A stretch of DNA of 64,000 nucleotides from positions 124,001 to 188,000 of the forward strand of contig NZ_SUHQ01000012.1 of the NCBI RefSeq assembly GCF_004962245.1, written 5' to 3'. The notes under the pieces are model-generated. The model was not told the DNA's origin. It ran no database searches and was given only the letters and a program-made list of their open reading frames with translations. This document shows positions 9,401 through 19,176 of the stretch, in pieces. Both the position numbers and the translations under genes were made by a program. This stretch comes from Mesorhizobium sp. (lineage in GTDB: Bacteria; Pseudomonadota; Alphaproteobacteria; Rhizobiales; Rhizobiaceae). Each line of letters starts with the position of its first letter. Position 1 is the stretch's first letter.

Positions 9401-11266
9401 ATGTCGGGCGACGTGTTCGGCAACGGCATGTTGTTGTCCGAGCAGACCCGGCTGATCGCCGCCTTCGACCATCGCGACATCTTCATCGATCCAGATCCCG
9501 ACATGGCGGCTTCGATGGCCGAGCGCCGGCGCATGTTCGCCCTGCCGCGTTCGAGCTGGCAGGACTACGACAAGACGAAGCTGTCCGAAGGCGGCGTCAT
9601 CGTCTCGCGCAGCCAGAAGTCGATCACGCTGCCGCCGGCCGCGGCCGCGGCGATCGGCCTTGGCAAGACGACCGCCTCGCCGGTCGAGATCATGAATGCC
9701 ATCCTCAAGGCGCCGGTCGATCTTTTGTGGTTCGGCGGCATCGGCACGTATCTGAGGGCATCGACAGAAACCAACCAGGATGTCGGCGATCGCGCCAACG
9801 ATGCTATTCGGGTGACCGCGCTCGACGTGCGTGCCAAGGTCATCGGCGAGGGCGCCAATCTCGGCGTGACGCAGCGGGCGCGCATCGAGTTCGGGCTGAA
9901 TGGCGGGCGCTGCAATTCCGACGCCATCGACAATTCGGGCGGCGTCAACTGCTCCGACGTCGAGGTCAACATCAAGATCGCGCTGGCTTCCGCCATGCGC
10001 AAGGGGGCGCTGACCCGCCCAGTGCGCAACAAGCTTCTTGCCGAAATGACCGACGAGGTGAGCGCGCTGGTGCTGTCCAACAATTACGAGCAGACGCTGG
10101 CGCTGTCCCTTGCCCGCAAGCGCGGCCTCGCCGACATCGCCCATCAGAGCCGCTTCATGACGGCGCTCGAAGCGCGCGGGCTGCTCGACCGCGCGGTGGA
10201 GACGCTGCCGTCGCCGGCAGCCCTTGCCGAGCGCGAGGCGCGTGGCGAGCCGTTGACCAGGGCCGAGCTCGGCGTGCTGCTCGCCTATGCCAAGATCGTG
10301 CTGTTTTCCGACATCGTCGCCAGCGACGTGCCGGACGATCCGCATTTCGACCGTGACCTGATGGGCTATTTTCCAGACCGTATGGCGAAGAAATACGCGG
10401 CCGAGATCCATGGCCATCGTCTGCGCCGCGAAATCATCGCCCGTGTCCTCGCCAACGATCTGGTCAATCGTGGCGGCCCGACCTTCGTCGACCGGCTGCA
10501 AGAAGCGACCGGCCGCAGTGTCGCCGACGTGGTTCGAACCTTTGCCCTGGTGCGGGACGGCTTCGGGCTGCCGGCACTCTATCGCGAGGTCGATGCGCTC
10601 GACAACCAGATCGACGGGCAGGTGCAGCTCGACCTTTATCAGTCCGTTAGTCGGCTTATATATGTGTGCAGCGGCTGGTATCTCAAGAACGATACCAGCA
10701 CCGCACCGCTCGGCCAACGGATCGCCGAACTGCAGGACGCGCGCAAGGCACTGGAGCCGAAGCTCGTTTCGCTGCTGCCAGCCTTCTCGCGTGAACGGAT
10801 CGAGGAGCGGCGGCATGGCCTGTTCAAGGGCGGCGCGCCCGAAAGACTGGCTGAACAGCTGGCGCTGACCGACGTGGCCGGCCTTGTCCCGGATATCGCG
10901 CTGACAGCCCGAACGGCGAATGCCGACATCGTCGCGGCCGCGAAGGCGTTTTTCGCGGTCAGCGATGCCTTTCGCATCCCGCGCGTCGAGGACGCTGCGC
11001 GCTCGATCATGCCGTCCGACTATTACGATCAGTTGGCCCTTTCCCGCGCCACCGACACGATCGGCGCTGCCAGGCGCGGTATCGCGGTGGCGGCGCTGAC
11101 CGGCCATGCCAAGGTGACGGACCCGGTGGCGGCATGGCTGGACGCCGGCGGCGACCGGGTCGGGCGTATCCGCGAGCAGCTGCAGGCGCTGACCGAGGGC
11201 GGCGACATCACCGTGTCGCGGCTGGCGGTGGCATCGGGGCTGATGAGCGACCTGACGGCGTTGTGA
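6458..11266 (+). CDS. gdhB: NAD-specific glutamate dehydrogenase, large (about 180 kDa) type
   Basis: A 1,602-residue enzyme of the large bacterial GDH class (GDH-180), which interconverts glutamate and 2-oxoglutarate plus ammonia with NAD and works mainly in glutamate catabolism. ACT-like regulatory regions fill the N-terminal half. The catalytic part is visible as GPVARGGLRWTDRAQDYRTE, then VKNAVIVPVGAKGGFYPKK with the expected active-site lysines. The nucleotide-binding block is FTVVGVGDMSGDVFGNGM, followed by the DLLWFGGIGTYL segment. A GGGAGGGA ribosome site precedes the ATG at 6458. Length fits the family. Very long frames on the opposite strand are codon-bias shadows. The symbol gdhB is used loosely for this class. 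Confidence 0.96.
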   Translation: MAGLKSASQLKRMTAAKGSEKPGRLADYLLARAPAEDVAAYEVADLERAADLAGRAVARHKKGDCVVAIDVDSGVVRQGRPMTVITVVNDNMPFLFDSILGEITESAGEPLLVTHPVIVVRHGKSGVDEILGDGGFAKGDHSHERLSVIHVHIGRLSAEQAEALGGRLKKILGQVRAAVTDWKPMLARLDQAISEFRYAPVPLDKAHVTEAIAFLEWLRDDNFTFLGMREFKYTGGEKSGTLERTEKPGLGILADPDVLVLRRGTEAVTTTPEIRAFLYGPEPLIVTKANAKSAVHRRIYLDYIGVKTYTAKGALAGELRIVGLFTSTAYTRSVMKIPYLRSKAETIIAKSGFNPEDHSGKALINVLESYPRDELFQVPVPILRKHAEAILGLVERPRVRALVRADQFDRFVSILVFVPRDRYDSVVREKIGAYLKTVFEGRLSAYYPAFPEGGLARVHFIIGRSGGRTPKIDQATIEAAIRAIVRTWDDALRETAAETGADAALTAIAARFSESYRDSFSPAVALADAGRIAKIDAANPIAIDYYRHADQEPYQAALKIYHHGSPVALSRRVPVLENIGFRVISERTFEVGDEASGMINSDQPGMVFIHDMELENSYGKPIDLGNGGALFEDAFLSVWRGDIDNDGYNCLAQTAGLWSDEVTILRAYGRYLQQAGIPQSQDFIAAALNRYPEIARGLHALFVARLGPTAETEGVVAAKHLKAKIRDALEEVPNIDDDTIIRRYLNLIEATLRTNHFVADMKQKGQSLAIKLDSQAVDGLPAPRPWREIFVYGSEVEGVHLRFGPVARGGLRWTDRAQDYRTEVLGLVKAQQVKNAVIVPVGAKGGFYPKKLPTGASRDAIFEAGTSAYKNYVSSLLSITDNIGLDGVIPPAGVIRRDHDDPYFVVAADKGTATFSDTANAISEKHGFWLDDAFASGGSAGYDHKKMGITAKGAWEAVKRHFREMNRDIQTTPFTVVGVGDMSGDVFGNGMLLSEQTRLIAAFDHRDIFIDPDPDMAASMAERRRMFALPRSSWQDYDKTKLSEGGVIVSRSQKSITLPPAAAAAIGLGKTTASPVEIMNAILKAPVDLLWFGGIGTYLRASTETNQDVGDRANDAIRVTALDVRAKVIGEGANLGVTQRARIEFGLNGGRCNSDAIDNSGGVNCSDVEVNIKIALASAMRKGALTRPVRNKLLAEMTDEVSALVLSNNYEQTLALSLARKRGLADIAHQSRFMTALEARGLLDRAVETLPSPAALAEREARGEPLTRAELGVLLAYAKIVLFSDIVASDVPDDPHFDRDLMGYFPDRMAKKYAAEIHGHRLRREIIARVLANDLVNRGGPTFVDRLQEATGRSVADVVRTFALVRDGFGLPALYREVDALDNQIDGQVQLDLYQSVSRLIYVCSGWYLKNDTSTAPLGQRIAELQDARKALEPKLVSLLPAFSRERIEERRHGLFKGGAPERLAEQLALTDVAGLVPDIALTARTANADIVAAAKAFFAVSDAFRIPRVEDAARSIMPSDYYDQLALSRATDTIGAARRGIAVAALTGHAKVTDPVAAWLDAGGDRVGRIREQLQALTEGGDITVSRLAVASGLMSDLTAL

Positions 11267-11348
11267 GACGCCGTCCACATCGCGCGGGATTGCCGGCAAG
11301 AACTGCGCTATAGAGCGAAGCAGGCCCCCATTTCGGGGCACCGCCAAG

Positions 11349-11411
11349 CATGATCCCGAACCGAAGTTCCGCGATAGCGGAAATGGGAACCGGTTTTCGG
11401 ACAAGATCATG
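11349..11411. repeat. Divergent copy of the CATGA(C/T)C...GATCATG palindromic repeat
   Basis: Begins with CATGATCCCGAA and ends with TTTTCGGACAAGATCATG, the two ends of the first palindrome of the composite repeats at about 19, 29 and 32 kb, but with a different middle (a small hairpin around TTCCGCGATAGCGGAA). The second palindrome is missing here. It lies between the glutamate dehydrogenase and MFS genes. Confidence 0.55.
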
Positions 11412-11476
11412 TTCAACAAAAAGATGGAGCCTGATTCCGATTCTATCGGAATGGATCAGGCGCCAATGGAGGGGTC

Positions 11477-12856
11477 ATGGCCGAGGTAGCAGTGCAGCGA
11501 GCGCCCGAACGCGGCATCTGGGGGTGGATGCTGTTCGACTGGGCAGCGCAGCCGTTCTTCACGGTCATCACCACCTTCATCTTCGGTCCCTATTTCGTCT
11601 CTCGCATGGCAAGCGATCCGGAGACGGGCCAGGCGGCATGGGGTTACGGCATCGCCGCGGCGGGGCTGGCCATCGCCGTGCTGTCGCCGATCCTCGGTTC
11701 GATCGCCGACCAGACCGGCCCGCGAAAACCGTGGATCGCGTTCTTCGCCGCAATCAAGATCGCCAGTCTTTGCCTGCTGTGGTTCGCTGCTCCCGGTTCG
11801 AACCTTTTCCTGGTCGTGCTGTTCTTCTCGCTGGCCTCGGTCGCGGCGGAATTCTCGACCGTCTTCAACGATTCGATGATGCCGCGCCTGGTGCCCAAGA
11901 GCGAAATCGGCCGAATCTCGAACATCGCCTGGGGCCTTGGCTATCTCGGCGGCATGATCGCGCTGATCTTCGTCGTCGCCTTCATGGCCAGTTCGCCGGA
12001 GACCGGCAAGACGATCGTCGGCCTAGACCCGGTCCTCGGGCTCGACCCGAAACTCGGAGAGGATGCGCGGGCGACCGGGCCCCTGTCGGCGGCCTGGTAT
12101 TTCCTGTTCATCCTGCCAATGTTCTTTTTCACACCGGATGCCGTGAAGGGCATTCCCCTTGGCCCGGCGGTGCGCGAGGGGCTGGCGGAACTGAAATCGA
12201 CATTGGCCGAAGTGCGCCAGCGCAGCGGCATCTTCCGCTTTCTTATCGCTCGCATGATCTATCAAGACGGTGTCATCGCACTGCTTACGCTGGGCGGGGC
12301 CTTTGCGGCGGCGATGTTCCACTGGTCGATCACCGAGATCGGCCTGTTCGGCATCATCCTGAACGTCGTTGCCATCGTCGGCTGCCTGGTTGCCGCACGC
12401 CTCGACGCGGCGCTTGGCTCCAAGACCATCGTGATGATTTCGCTTGTCATGCTCAGCATCGCCACGATCGGCATCGTCTCGACCGGTCCAGGCTATACGC
12501 TGTTCGGTGCCTGGATGATGCCCGGGGCCGATAGCGGCGGGTTGTTCGGCACGCCGGCGGAAAAAGCCTACATTTTCTTTGGTCTGCTGATCGGGCTTGC
12601 CTTCGGGCCGGTGCAGGCATCGTCGCGCTCCTACATGGCGCGCAGCGTCACTGCTGCCGAAGCGGGCCGCTATTTCGGCATCTATGCGCTGGCCGGGCGG
12701 GCAACCAGTTTTGCTGCACCATTCACGGTGGCCACGATCACCTTGGCCAGCGGCTCGTCGCGGCTGGGCATGGCAGCAATCGTGCTGTTCCTCGGCGTCG
12801 GTCTGGCGATCCTGATCCGCACGCCGTATCCGGCCGACAACCGGTCGGCGGAGTAG
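11477..12856 (+). CDS. MFS transporter, UMF1/Atg22-like
   Basis: A 459-residue polytopic membrane protein of the Atg22-like branch of the major facilitator superfamily. The N-terminal [20 protein letters not shown] with a DWA motif is diagnostic. About twelve hydrophobic helices follow, with the inter-helix motif [14 protein letters not shown] after helix 2 and [18 protein letters not shown] after helix 4. The C-terminal half shows the [26 protein letters not shown] block that is well conserved in this family. The fungal relatives export amino acids from the vacuole; the bacterial substrate is unknown. The ATG at 11477 has a GGAGGGG ribosome site. It converges on purH. Confidence 0.9.
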   Translation: MAEVAVQRAPERGIWGWMLFDWAAQPFFTVITTFIFGPYFVSRMASDPETGQAAWGYGIAAAGLAIAVLSPILGSIADQTGPRKPWIAFFAAIKIASLCLLWFAAPGSNLFLVVLFFSLASVAAEFSTVFNDSMMPRLVPKSEIGRISNIAWGLGYLGGMIALIFVVAFMASSPETGKTIVGLDPVLGLDPKLGEDARATGPLSAAWYFLFILPMFFFTPDAVKGIPLGPAVREGLAELKSTLAEVRQRSGIFRFLIARMIYQDGVIALLTLGGAFAAAMFHWSITEIGLFGIILNVVAIVGCLVAARLDAALGSKTIVMISLVMLSIATIGIVSTGPGYTLFGAWMMPGADSGGLFGTPAEKAYIFFGLLIGLAFGPVQASSRSYMARSVTAAEAGRYFGIYALAGRATSFAAPFTVATITLASGSSRLGMAAIVLFLGVGLAILIRTPYPADNRSAE

Positions 12857-12861
12857 CTGCT

Positions 12862-12893
12862 CTTTCCTTCCCCCTTGTGGGGAGAGGAAGGGG
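12862..12893. terminator. Possible bidirectional terminator between the MFS gene and purH
   Basis: CCTTCCCCC (12866-12874), loop TTGT and GGGG-AGAG-GAAGG (12879-12891) pair over about nine bases with a 4-nt bulge in the 40-bp gap between converging genes. There is no strong T run, so it may instead be a copy of the CCCCCTTGTGGGG motif that is common between genes in rhizobia. Confidence 0.5.
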
Positions 12894-12896
12894 TGC

Positions 12897-14513
12897 TCAA
12901 TGCCGGAAGTGCCGCACGCCCGTAAACACCATGGCGATGCCGTGCTCGTCGGCGGCGGCGATGACGTCGTCGTCGCGCATCGAGCCGCCCGGCTGGATGA
13001 CGGCGGTGGCGCCGGCTTCAATGGCTGACAGCAGTCCGTCGGCGAACGGGAAAAAGGCATCCGAGGCAACGACGGACCCCTTGGTCAGCGGCTCGGCCAG
13101 GCCGGCAGCCTCGGCCGCGTCGAGCGCCTTGCGCGCAGCGATGCGCGAGGAATCGACCCGGCTCATCTGGCCGGCGCCGATGCCGACGGTGGCGCCATCC
13201 CTGACATAGACGATGGCGTTCGACTTGACGTGCTTTGCAACGCGGAAGGCGAATTTGAGATCGGCCATTTCGGCTGGCGTCGGCGCGCGCCTGGTCACCA
13301 CTTTGAGGTCGAGGTCGTCGACCACCGCATTGTCGCGGCCCTGGACGAGCAACCCGCCGGAAACGGATTTCACGGTGGTGCCGGCTGCGCGCGGATCGGG
13401 CAGGCCGCCGGTGACAAGCAAGCGTAGATTCTTCTTGGCGGCGACGATGCGGATCGCTTCTTCCGAGGCGTCCGGCGCGATGATGACCTCGGTGAAGGTT
13501 TTGACGATCTCTTCGGCGGCCTCGGCATCGAGGATACGGTTCATCGCGACAATGCCGCCGAAGGCCGAGACCGGGTCGCAGGCCAGCGCCTTGGCATAGG
13601 CCGCCTTCAGCGAAGCGCCTTCGGCGACGCCGCACGGGTTGGCGTGCTTGATGATGGCGACAGCGGCGGAACGGGCCGGGTCGAACTCGCCGACCAGCTC
13701 GAAGGCGGCGTCGGTGTCGTTGATGTTGTTGTAGGAAAGCTGCTTGCCCTGAAGCTGGCGTGCCGTCGCGACGCCCGGGCGCTTGTCGCCGTCGACGTAG
13801 AAGCCGGCGCTCTGGTGCGGGTTCTCGCCGTAGCGCATCACCTGGTCCAGCCTGCCGCCGAAGGCGCGCCAGGTGGGATGCTCGATCTCCAGCGCTTCGG
13901 CGAACCAGCCGGAGATCGCCGCATCATAGGTGGCGGTGCGGGCGAAGGCCTTGGCCGCCAGCTTCTTGCGGAAATCCAGCGAGAGCGAGCCGAAATTCAT
14001 CTCCAGCGCGTTGAGCACCGAGGCATAGTCCTCGGGGTCGGTGACGATCGCGACGTAGGCGTGGTTCTTGGCCGAGGCGCGGATCATCGCCGGGCCGCCT
14101 ATGTCGATGTTCTCGACGATTGAGGCGTAAGCGGCACCGGAGCGGCGGACATCCTCGAAAGGGTAGAGATTGGAGACGACGAGATCGATCGGCTCGATGC
14201 CATGATCGCGCATCGCCGCGGCGTGTTCGGGATCGTCGCGCACGCCAAGCAGCGCGCCATGCACGGATGGATGCAGCGTCTTGACGCGGCCGTCCATGAT
14301 CTCCGGGAAGCCAGTGAGGTCGGAGACGTCGCGCACGGCCATGCCTGCCTCGGCGATCGCCTTTGCCGTGCCGCCGGTGGAGACCAATTCGACGCCGCCC
14401 GCAGCCAGCGCCCTGGCGAAATCGATGAGGCCGGTCTTGTCGAAAACGGAGAGCAGCGCGCGACGGATGGGAACGAGGTCGGGCGCGGGAATGTTCTTGG
14501 CGGCGACGGCCAT
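12897..14513 (-). CDS. purH: Bifunctional AICAR transformylase / IMP cyclohydrolase
   Basis: A 538-residue enzyme for the last two steps of purine synthesis: formylation of AICAR and ring closure to IMP. The N-terminal MGS-like domain (about residues 1-150) starts with [20 protein letters not shown] and holds [13 protein letters not shown] and the [12 protein letters not shown] block. The transformylase domain shows [14 protein letters not shown] and [11 protein letters not shown], and the protein ends in the usual [11 protein letters not shown]. Start ATG at 14513 ([22 protein letters not shown]). It lies downstream of the heparinase-like gene on the same strand, an order that I recall as common in Rhizobiales. 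Confidence 0.97.
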   Translation of the reverse strand: MAVAAKNIPAPDLVPIRRALLSVFDKTGLIDFARALAAGGVELVSTGGTAKAIAEAGMAVRDVSDLTGFPEIMDGRVKTLHPSVHGALLGVRDDPEHAAAMRDHGIEPIDLVVSNLYPFEDVRRSGAAYASIVENIDIGGPAMIRASAKNHAYVAIVTDPEDYASVLNALEMNFGSLSLDFRKKLAAKAFARTATYDAAISGWFAEALEIEHPTWRAFGGRLDQVMRYGENPHQSAGFYVDGDKRPGVATARQLQGKQLSYNNINDTDAAFELVGEFDPARSAAVAIIKHANPCGVAEGASLKAAYAKALACDPVSAFGGIVAMNRILDAEAAEEIVKTFTEVIIAPDASEEAIRIVAAKKNLRLLVTGGLPDPRAAGTTVKSVSGGLLVQGRDNAVVDDLDLKVVTRRAPTPAEMADLKFAFRVAKHVKSNAIVYVRDGATVGIGAGQMSRVDSSRIAARKALDAAEAAGLAEPLTKGSVVASDAFFPFADGLLSAIEAGATAVIQPGGSMRDDDVIAAADEHGIAMVFTGVRHFRH

Positions 14514-14598
14514 AGGCTGGCGGCCTTTCAGTTTGGAGATTGTCCGCGCGCCGTAGCACATGACGCCTGGAAATCAAGCTGCAAGGCCAGCCGCAGTC

Positions 14599-16323
14599 TC
14601 AGCTTTTTTCCGGATGACCGGCGATCGCCGTTCGCGTCAGTTGCCAATGGACTTCGGAAATCTCCGATGCCTTGAAGGCCAGCACGATCTGACGGCTGCG
14701 GCGCGGGCCGCCAAGACCGGCGAAGTAGATGGATTCCTCGACCTCGGGCACCACCTCGGCGCAAGTGAACACCCAGGTGTCGGCCTGGTCGGCGGTCAGC
14801 AGCAGGCGATCGTGCTCGTCCTGAAGCAGGCCTATGTCGGGATGGATGTGGAAGCGCACCGTGACGAAATCGCGGCCGTTGTTGCGGATCGCCGCGTCGC
14901 TGGGCCGCTGAAAGCGGTCCCTGCCGGCGAGCACGTTGCCGTTCGCCGATAATTTCAGCTCGCGCTCATGCAGCAAGCCGAAGCGCGCGACATAGCCGTC
15001 GTGACGGGCCAGAAAACCCTGGCTGCCCTGCTGGTCGGTGCGCTTGCATGGCACATGCTGCGGACCGCCGATCAACGGCGTGCCGAGCAGATCGTTGACG
15101 CGCAGCGAATGGCTGAAGCGCGCCGACGAGGTGTCGTTGATGGTGGCGGTCGAGTGGGCGGCCGTGGCGCGGGCAAGCGGCCGGAATTCGGCGGCGCCAT
15201 AGGTGTCGACGCCAGCGTTGACGATATAGTGCTGGCGGCCGGAGGACAGTTCGAAGGCCAGGCATCCGGCGTGCGCCGCGTTGGAAACATCGACGGGCGG
15301 CGGTGGGCCGGTATCGGCGATCACGGTGACGCCGCCCATGGAGAGGCGCTCATAGCCCGAATGCGGCGCGTGCAGCAACGGCGCGCCGGCGGTGTCGTCG
15401 TGGCGCAGAATGGTGGCGATGCGGTCATGGATGGTCGCGCCCATGCCGTTGAAGCGGGCGAGACTGCCGTCCTGGTGGCGAAAGAAGCGCAGCGCCGGCA
15501 GCATACGGTCGATGGCGCCCATCAGCGCCGCTGGCGGCGTTTCGGCTTGATTGGCATAGGTCTGGCGCAGCGGCAGAAGGTCGGCCAGGATTTCGAGAAC
15601 GGTGATCGGATTGCGGGAAATATGGCCGCCATCCGGCAGAATCTGACGGTCGAGCTCCTCGGCTAGGTTGCGGGTCGCACCGCGCAGCGCCGATGCCGGC
15701 GCCGGCAGCGACAAGGCGGCGAAGGCGAGCGCGATGCGGGCGCGCAGCCTGTCCTTGCCGTTCGGCATCTCGCGTGCCATCGTCCTGAGATAGCGGATCT
15801 GCATGGCAAGCGATTTCAGGAAAGCCCGGTAGAAGGGAAATTCAGCGCCCTGCAGCACCACCGAGGAATGTTGCAGCCAGGCAATGACGCGCTTGGCCGT
15901 CGTGCCGGGCTCCCAAGCGACGCCGGAAATGTGGTTGCCATGCATGGCGATCCAGTCGGAGACCAGCGCGCGGGCATTGGCGGCGGCGAGCTCGGTGCCG
16001 GCGGCGCGCATATGACGCAGCCAGCGAAAACCGTGCAGGGTCTTCTGCCAGCCGGGATTGGGCACGGCGATCTGGAAGGGCGATTTACCGCCGGTCTCGA
16101 CCAGATGTCCCGACAGCGGATAGCGGCCATAATAGATTTCGAGCGCGATCTGCGGGTCGGCCAGGCGCAGGTCCGGCGGTGCGATCAAAACACGTTCCGG
16201 CGTGCGGCCGGAGTAGCGCCAGCGATAGATCGGCCCGGCACGCAGGCGCCGGCGCGTCTTGCGCCAGAACTCCTTCGCGACAAGCGTCCATAGACGCGTC
16301 GTGCTGCCTGCAGCGATCGCCAA
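14599..16323 (-). CDS. Heparinase II/III family protein
   Basis: A 574-residue protein of the heparinase II/III-like family, in which an alpha/alpha toroid is followed by an anti-parallel beta domain. Family blocks are visible: WIAMHGNHISGVAWEP near the middle of the toroid, LPDGGHISRNPI with the likely catalytic His/Tyr neighbourhood, and the beta-domain AHSTATINDTSSARF. No signal peptide is apparent. In rhizobia this gene sits beside rsmB and purH, and its substrate is not established; a role in cell-surface polysaccharide turnover is inference. The start is a TTG at 16323 supported by AGGAGGGC just upstream. It forms a minus-strand run with rsmB and purH. Confidence 0.87.
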   Translation of the reverse strand: MAIAAGSTTRLWTLVAKEFWRKTRRRLRAGPIYRWRYSGRTPERVLIAPPDLRLADPQIALEIYYGRYPLSGHLVETGGKSPFQIAVPNPGWQKTLHGFRWLRHMRAAGTELAAANARALVSDWIAMHGNHISGVAWEPGTTAKRVIAWLQHSSVVLQGAEFPFYRAFLKSLAMQIRYLRTMAREMPNGKDRLRARIALAFAALSLPAPASALRGATRNLAEELDRQILPDGGHISRNPITVLEILADLLPLRQTYANQAETPPAALMGAIDRMLPALRFFRHQDGSLARFNGMGATIHDRIATILRHDDTAGAPLLHAPHSGYERLSMGGVTVIADTGPPPPVDVSNAAHAGCLAFELSSGRQHYIVNAGVDTYGAAEFRPLARATAAHSTATINDTSSARFSHSLRVNDLLGTPLIGGPQHVPCKRTDQQGSQGFLARHDGYVARFGLLHERELKLSANGNVLAGRDRFQRPSDAAIRNNGRDFVTVRFHIHPDIGLLQDEHDRLLLTADQADTWVFTCAEVVPEVEESIYFAGLGGPRRSRQIVLAFKASEISEVHWQLTRTAIAGHPEKS

Positions 16324-16538
16324 AAGCCCTCCTCATCGCCCTCAACCCGAAGACAAGTTTATATGATTCAAGAACTTATGCGAAGGCGAATTCAACGGAA
16401 GCCCTGGAGTTCAGCCTGTTTTCCGCAAGATTCTCCCTAAAATAGTCGACAAATTTTCAGCGTGGGACTTAAAGCCCGCGGCGTCGCAAGGGTCGCCCGG
16501 CTCAAGACCGGGGGGCATGCTTTTGGGCGACACAGGCA

Positions 16539-17873
16539 TTAGCCGGCCCTTCGCATGCGGGCGGCGAAGAAGCCGTCCAGGCCGGACCGTTCCGGTGCGC
16601 CGAGGTCCAGGTCGGCGGGGGTGGTGCGCAGAGTGCCTTGCGGTGTCAGGAACGGATCGATGCCGGCGATCTCCCCCGGGCGGAGCGGATCGTCGACGAT
16701 ATCAGCCGTCCCGGCAAGGAAGGCGCGGTGAAGCGCCTCGCCTTCGAGCGGGTCGAGCGAACAGTTGGAAAAGACGATGCGCCCGCCGGGCCTGACCAGC
16801 GTGACGGCGCGGGCGAGCAGCCTCCGTTGCAGATCGGCGAGCTTTTCGACGTCGTCCGCCGTCTTCGTCCAGGGCACGTCGGGATGCCGCCGCACCGTGC
16901 CGGTCGAGGAGCAGGGTGCATCGAGGAGAACGGCGTCGAACAGTTCCTTTGGCTCGTATTTGAGCAGATCGGCCTGGACGATCTCCGCGGACAGACCGAG
17001 ACGTTCGAGATTCTGCGAGAGCCGCGCCAATCGGTTCTTCGAGGTATCGACGGCGGTGACCTCGGCGCCGCCAAGAATCAATTGGGCGGTCTTGCCGCCG
17101 GGGGCGGCACAGAGATCAGCGATGCGCAAACCCTTTATGTCGCCGAAGAGCCGGGCCGGAAGGCTGGCGGCGGCATCCTGAACCCACCAGGCGCCCTCCT
17201 CGAAGCCGGGCAGTTCGGTGACGGAGGCGCTGAGCTTCTCCACGCGCACGGTACCGGTCGGCAGCACGATGCCGCCCAGCTTTTCCGCCCAGAGCGCGGG
17301 GTCGGACTTGACGGTGAAGTCGACCGGCGCCTCGTGCCTGTGGGCGGTGAGAATTTGCCTGGCTTTGTCGGCGCCGTAAGTGGCTTTCAGCCGGTCAGAA
17401 AACCATTTCGGCGCTTCGTCGGTGGTGGCGAGTGCTGCAGCCAGTTCGGCCTCTTTGGACCGCGCCAGCGTGCGTAGCACGCCGTTGACGAGGCCGGAAA
17501 AACGCAGCGTGCGCGGATCGGACTTGGCGTGGGTCACGGCAAGGTCGACGGCGGCGCTGTCGGGAATGTCGAGGAACAGGATCTGCGCCGCCGCCACGTG
17601 CAGAATATGCGAAAGCGCGGTGGCGTTTGGCGGCAGCGGCTTTTCCAGGCGACGGGTCAGCAGCCCGGCAATGGTCATGCGGAAACGCAGCGCAGTGACC
17701 AGTATGGCGCGCACCAGCGCCCGGTCGCGCAGGTCGAGTGCCTTGTATTGCGGATGGCCGTTCTCATGGTCGGTCAGCCCGTCCAGCGGCGTCCTCGCGT
17801 CGATGACGGCGGCAAGCAGCCTTGCCGCCGCCTTGCGCGCGGCAAGGCCGGCAACGGGCTCGCCGGAGCTCAC
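16539..17873 (-). CDS. rsmB: RsmB/NOP family RNA cytosine-5 methyltransferase
   Basis: About 444 residues. The N-terminal NusB-like helical domain contains ALDLRDRALVRAILVTALRF, DIPDSAAVDLAVTHAKSD and FSGLVNGVLR. The C-terminal Rossmann methyltransferase binds SAM through IADLCAAPGGKTAQL, and the two cysteines used by m5C enzymes are in LLDAPCSSTGTVRRHPDV and IVFSNCSLDPLEGE. It probably methylates 16S rRNA as RsmB does. I chose the GTG at 17873 (MSSGEPVAGLAARKAAAR in translation); a GTG at 17933 would overlap the htpX end by about 10 bp, and neither has a strong ribosome site. It follows htpX on the same strand. Confidence 0.88.
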   Translation of the reverse strand: MSSGEPVAGLAARKAAARLLAAVIDARTPLDGLTDHENGHPQYKALDLRDRALVRAILVTALRFRMTIAGLLTRRLEKPLPPNATALSHILHVAAAQILFLDIPDSAAVDLAVTHAKSDPRTLRFSGLVNGVLRTLARSKEAELAAALATTDEAPKWFSDRLKATYGADKARQILTAHRHEAPVDFTVKSDPALWAEKLGGIVLPTGTVRVEKLSASVTELPGFEEGAWWVQDAAASLPARLFGDIKGLRIADLCAAPGGKTAQLILGGAEVTAVDTSKNRLARLSQNLERLGLSAEIVQADLLKYEPKELFDAVLLDAPCSSTGTVRRHPDVPWTKTADDVEKLADLQRRLLARAVTLVRPGGRIVFSNCSLDPLEGEALHRAFLAGTADIVDDPLRPGEIAGIDPFLTPQGTLRTTPADLDLGAPERSGLDGFFAARMRRAG

Positions 17874-17923
17874 GGCATTGTTTTCATGATCGCCTGAAAT
17901 TCGGTGCCGGCGTTTCGCTCCGC

Positions 17924-18952
17924 TCACGACCACGGGCCCTTGGGTCCGGTCGGATTGCGGCCCCAGGGATTGGATTTCGGCCGGGCCGGTTCAGCCGGCT
18001 GCTGCTCAGGCTGCTGGGCTGCCTTCTCCCACGGGCCCGAAGGCTGCTGCTCGTCCGCCTGCCGCGACATCGGCGAAGGCCGCTGAGCAGGGGCGGATGC
18101 GCCACCGGCCATGTCCCGCGCCATCGCCTGCAAGGCCGCGATGCGGTTGTCGGTGTTCGGGTGGGTGGAAAACAGACTGTCCATGCGCTCGCCGGAAAGA
18201 GGATTGATGATGAAGAGGTGGGCGGTCGCCGGATTGCGCTCCGCATCCGGGTTGCGGATGCGTTCGGCGCCACGGGCGATCTTGTCAAGGGCCGAGGCAA
18301 GCCAAAGCGGGTTTCCGGCTATTTCGGCGCCGCGCCGGTCGGCCTCATATTCGCGGGTACGGCTGACCGCCATCTGCACGATCATGGCGGCGAAGGGCGC
18401 CACGATCATCGCCACCAGCACGCCGACAATGCCGAAGGAATTGTTGTTGTCGCGGTTGCCGCCGAAAAAGAAGGCGAAATTGCCGAGCATCGAGATCGCG
18501 CCGGCAAGCGTGGCGACGATCGTCATGGTCAGCGTGTCGCGGTGCTGCACATGGGCGAGCTCGTGCGCCATGACCGCCGCGACTTCTTCATGCGACAGGC
18601 GTTGCAGCAGACCGGTGGTGGCGGCGACCGCGGCGTTTTGCGGATTGCGCCCGGTGGCGAAAGCGTTGGGCTGCGGGTTGTCGATCAGATAGGTTTTCGG
18701 CATAGGCAGGCCGGCCCGTTTGGCGAGGCTCTGCACGATGGCGTAATATTCCGGCGCGTTCCTTTCGTCGACCTCGACGGCGCGGTTCATCGACAGCACC
18801 ATCTTGTCGGCGTTCCAATAGCTGAACAGGTTCATGCCGGCGGCAATCAGCAAGGCGATCACCATGCCGCCCGATCCGCCGATCAGATAGCCGACGCCCA
18901 TGAACAGCGCGGTCATCGCGGCCAAAAGCATGGCGGTGCGAAGTGTGTTCAT
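17924..18952 (-). CDS. htpX: Membrane zinc metalloprotease HtpX
   Basis: A 342-residue M48 protease of the inner membrane that degrades damaged membrane proteins. Two N-terminal hydrophobic segments (about residues 5-22 and 28-46) precede the catalytic zinc motif HELAH at residues 130-134, and the third ligand lies in [14 protein letters not shown] second hydrophobic pair lies around residues 140-200. The C-terminus is an unusual proline/glutamine-rich tail (about 55 residues, rich in PAQRP, QQPE and GPKGP), longer than in enteric HtpX. Start ATG at 18952. A composite palindromic repeat begins 49 bp upstream in its promoter region. It precedes rsmB in the same direction. Confidence 0.94.
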   Translation of the reverse strand: MNTLRTAMLLAAMTALFMGVGYLIGGSGGMVIALLIAAGMNLFSYWNADKMVLSMNRAVEVDERNAPEYYAIVQSLAKRAGLPMPKTYLIDNPQPNAFATGRNPQNAAVAATTGLLQRLSHEEVAAVMAHELAHVQHRDTLTMTIVATLAGAISMLGNFAFFFGGNRDNNNSFGIVGVLVAMIVAPFAAMIVQMAVSRTREYEADRRGAEIAGNPLWLASALDKIARGAERIRNPDAERNPATAHLFIINPLSGERMDSLFSTHPNTDNRIAALQAMARDMAGGASAPAQRPSPMSRQADEQQPSGPWEKAAQQPEQQPAEPARPKSNPWGRNPTGPKGPWS

Positions 18953-19000
18953 TGTTTGCTCCGTTTCTGTCGGCTCTGCGTAAAAAGGGTCGATCCTCCT

Positions 19001-19100
19001 TACAGCGCCGTGCGTCCCTTGGACGCGCAAAGGACGCTGTAACACTTTATTTTGCGGATGATCCTGTCCGAAAATCGATTCCGATTTTCGGGGTCATGCG
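19001..19100 (-). repeat. Composite two-palindrome repeat, copy 1
   Basis: Read on the minus strand: CATGACCCCGAAAATC and its mirror (palindrome A, 3' part slightly degraded to GATTTTCGGACAGGATCAT), an AT-rich spacer (CAAAATAAAGTGTT), then ACAGCGTCCTTTGCGCGTCC and its mirror GGACGCACGGCGCTGT (palindrome B). Same order and orientation of parts as the copies at 28921 and 32445. It lies between htpX and sdhAF4, which diverge. Confidence 0.85.
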
Positions 19101-19133
19101 CTACTCATCGCTATATGATGGGAAAGGCTAGGC

Positions 19134-19165
19134 CCTGTTTCAATCGGGGCCTGTTTCAATCGGCC
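19134..19165 (+). repeat. 16-bp tandem duplication upstream of sdhAF4
   Basis: CCTGTTTCAATCGGGG (19134-19149) is followed directly by CCTGTTTCAATCGGCC (19150-19165), 14 of 16 identical, ending 11 bp before the ATG of the DUF1674 gene and overlapping its ribosome-binding region. Confidence 0.7.
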
Positions 19166-19176
19166 GGGAATATCGC

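Noticed and set aside
10533..10545. TGGTTCGAACC-like string resembling a tRNA T-loop
   Set aside because: It lies inside the glutamate dehydrogenase coding sequence and has no cloverleaf around it.
8711..11419. 902-codon frame on the strand opposite the glutamate dehydrogenase gene
   Set aside because: Same reason: it mirrors the codon structure of the sense gene and has no start signal or recognisable fold.
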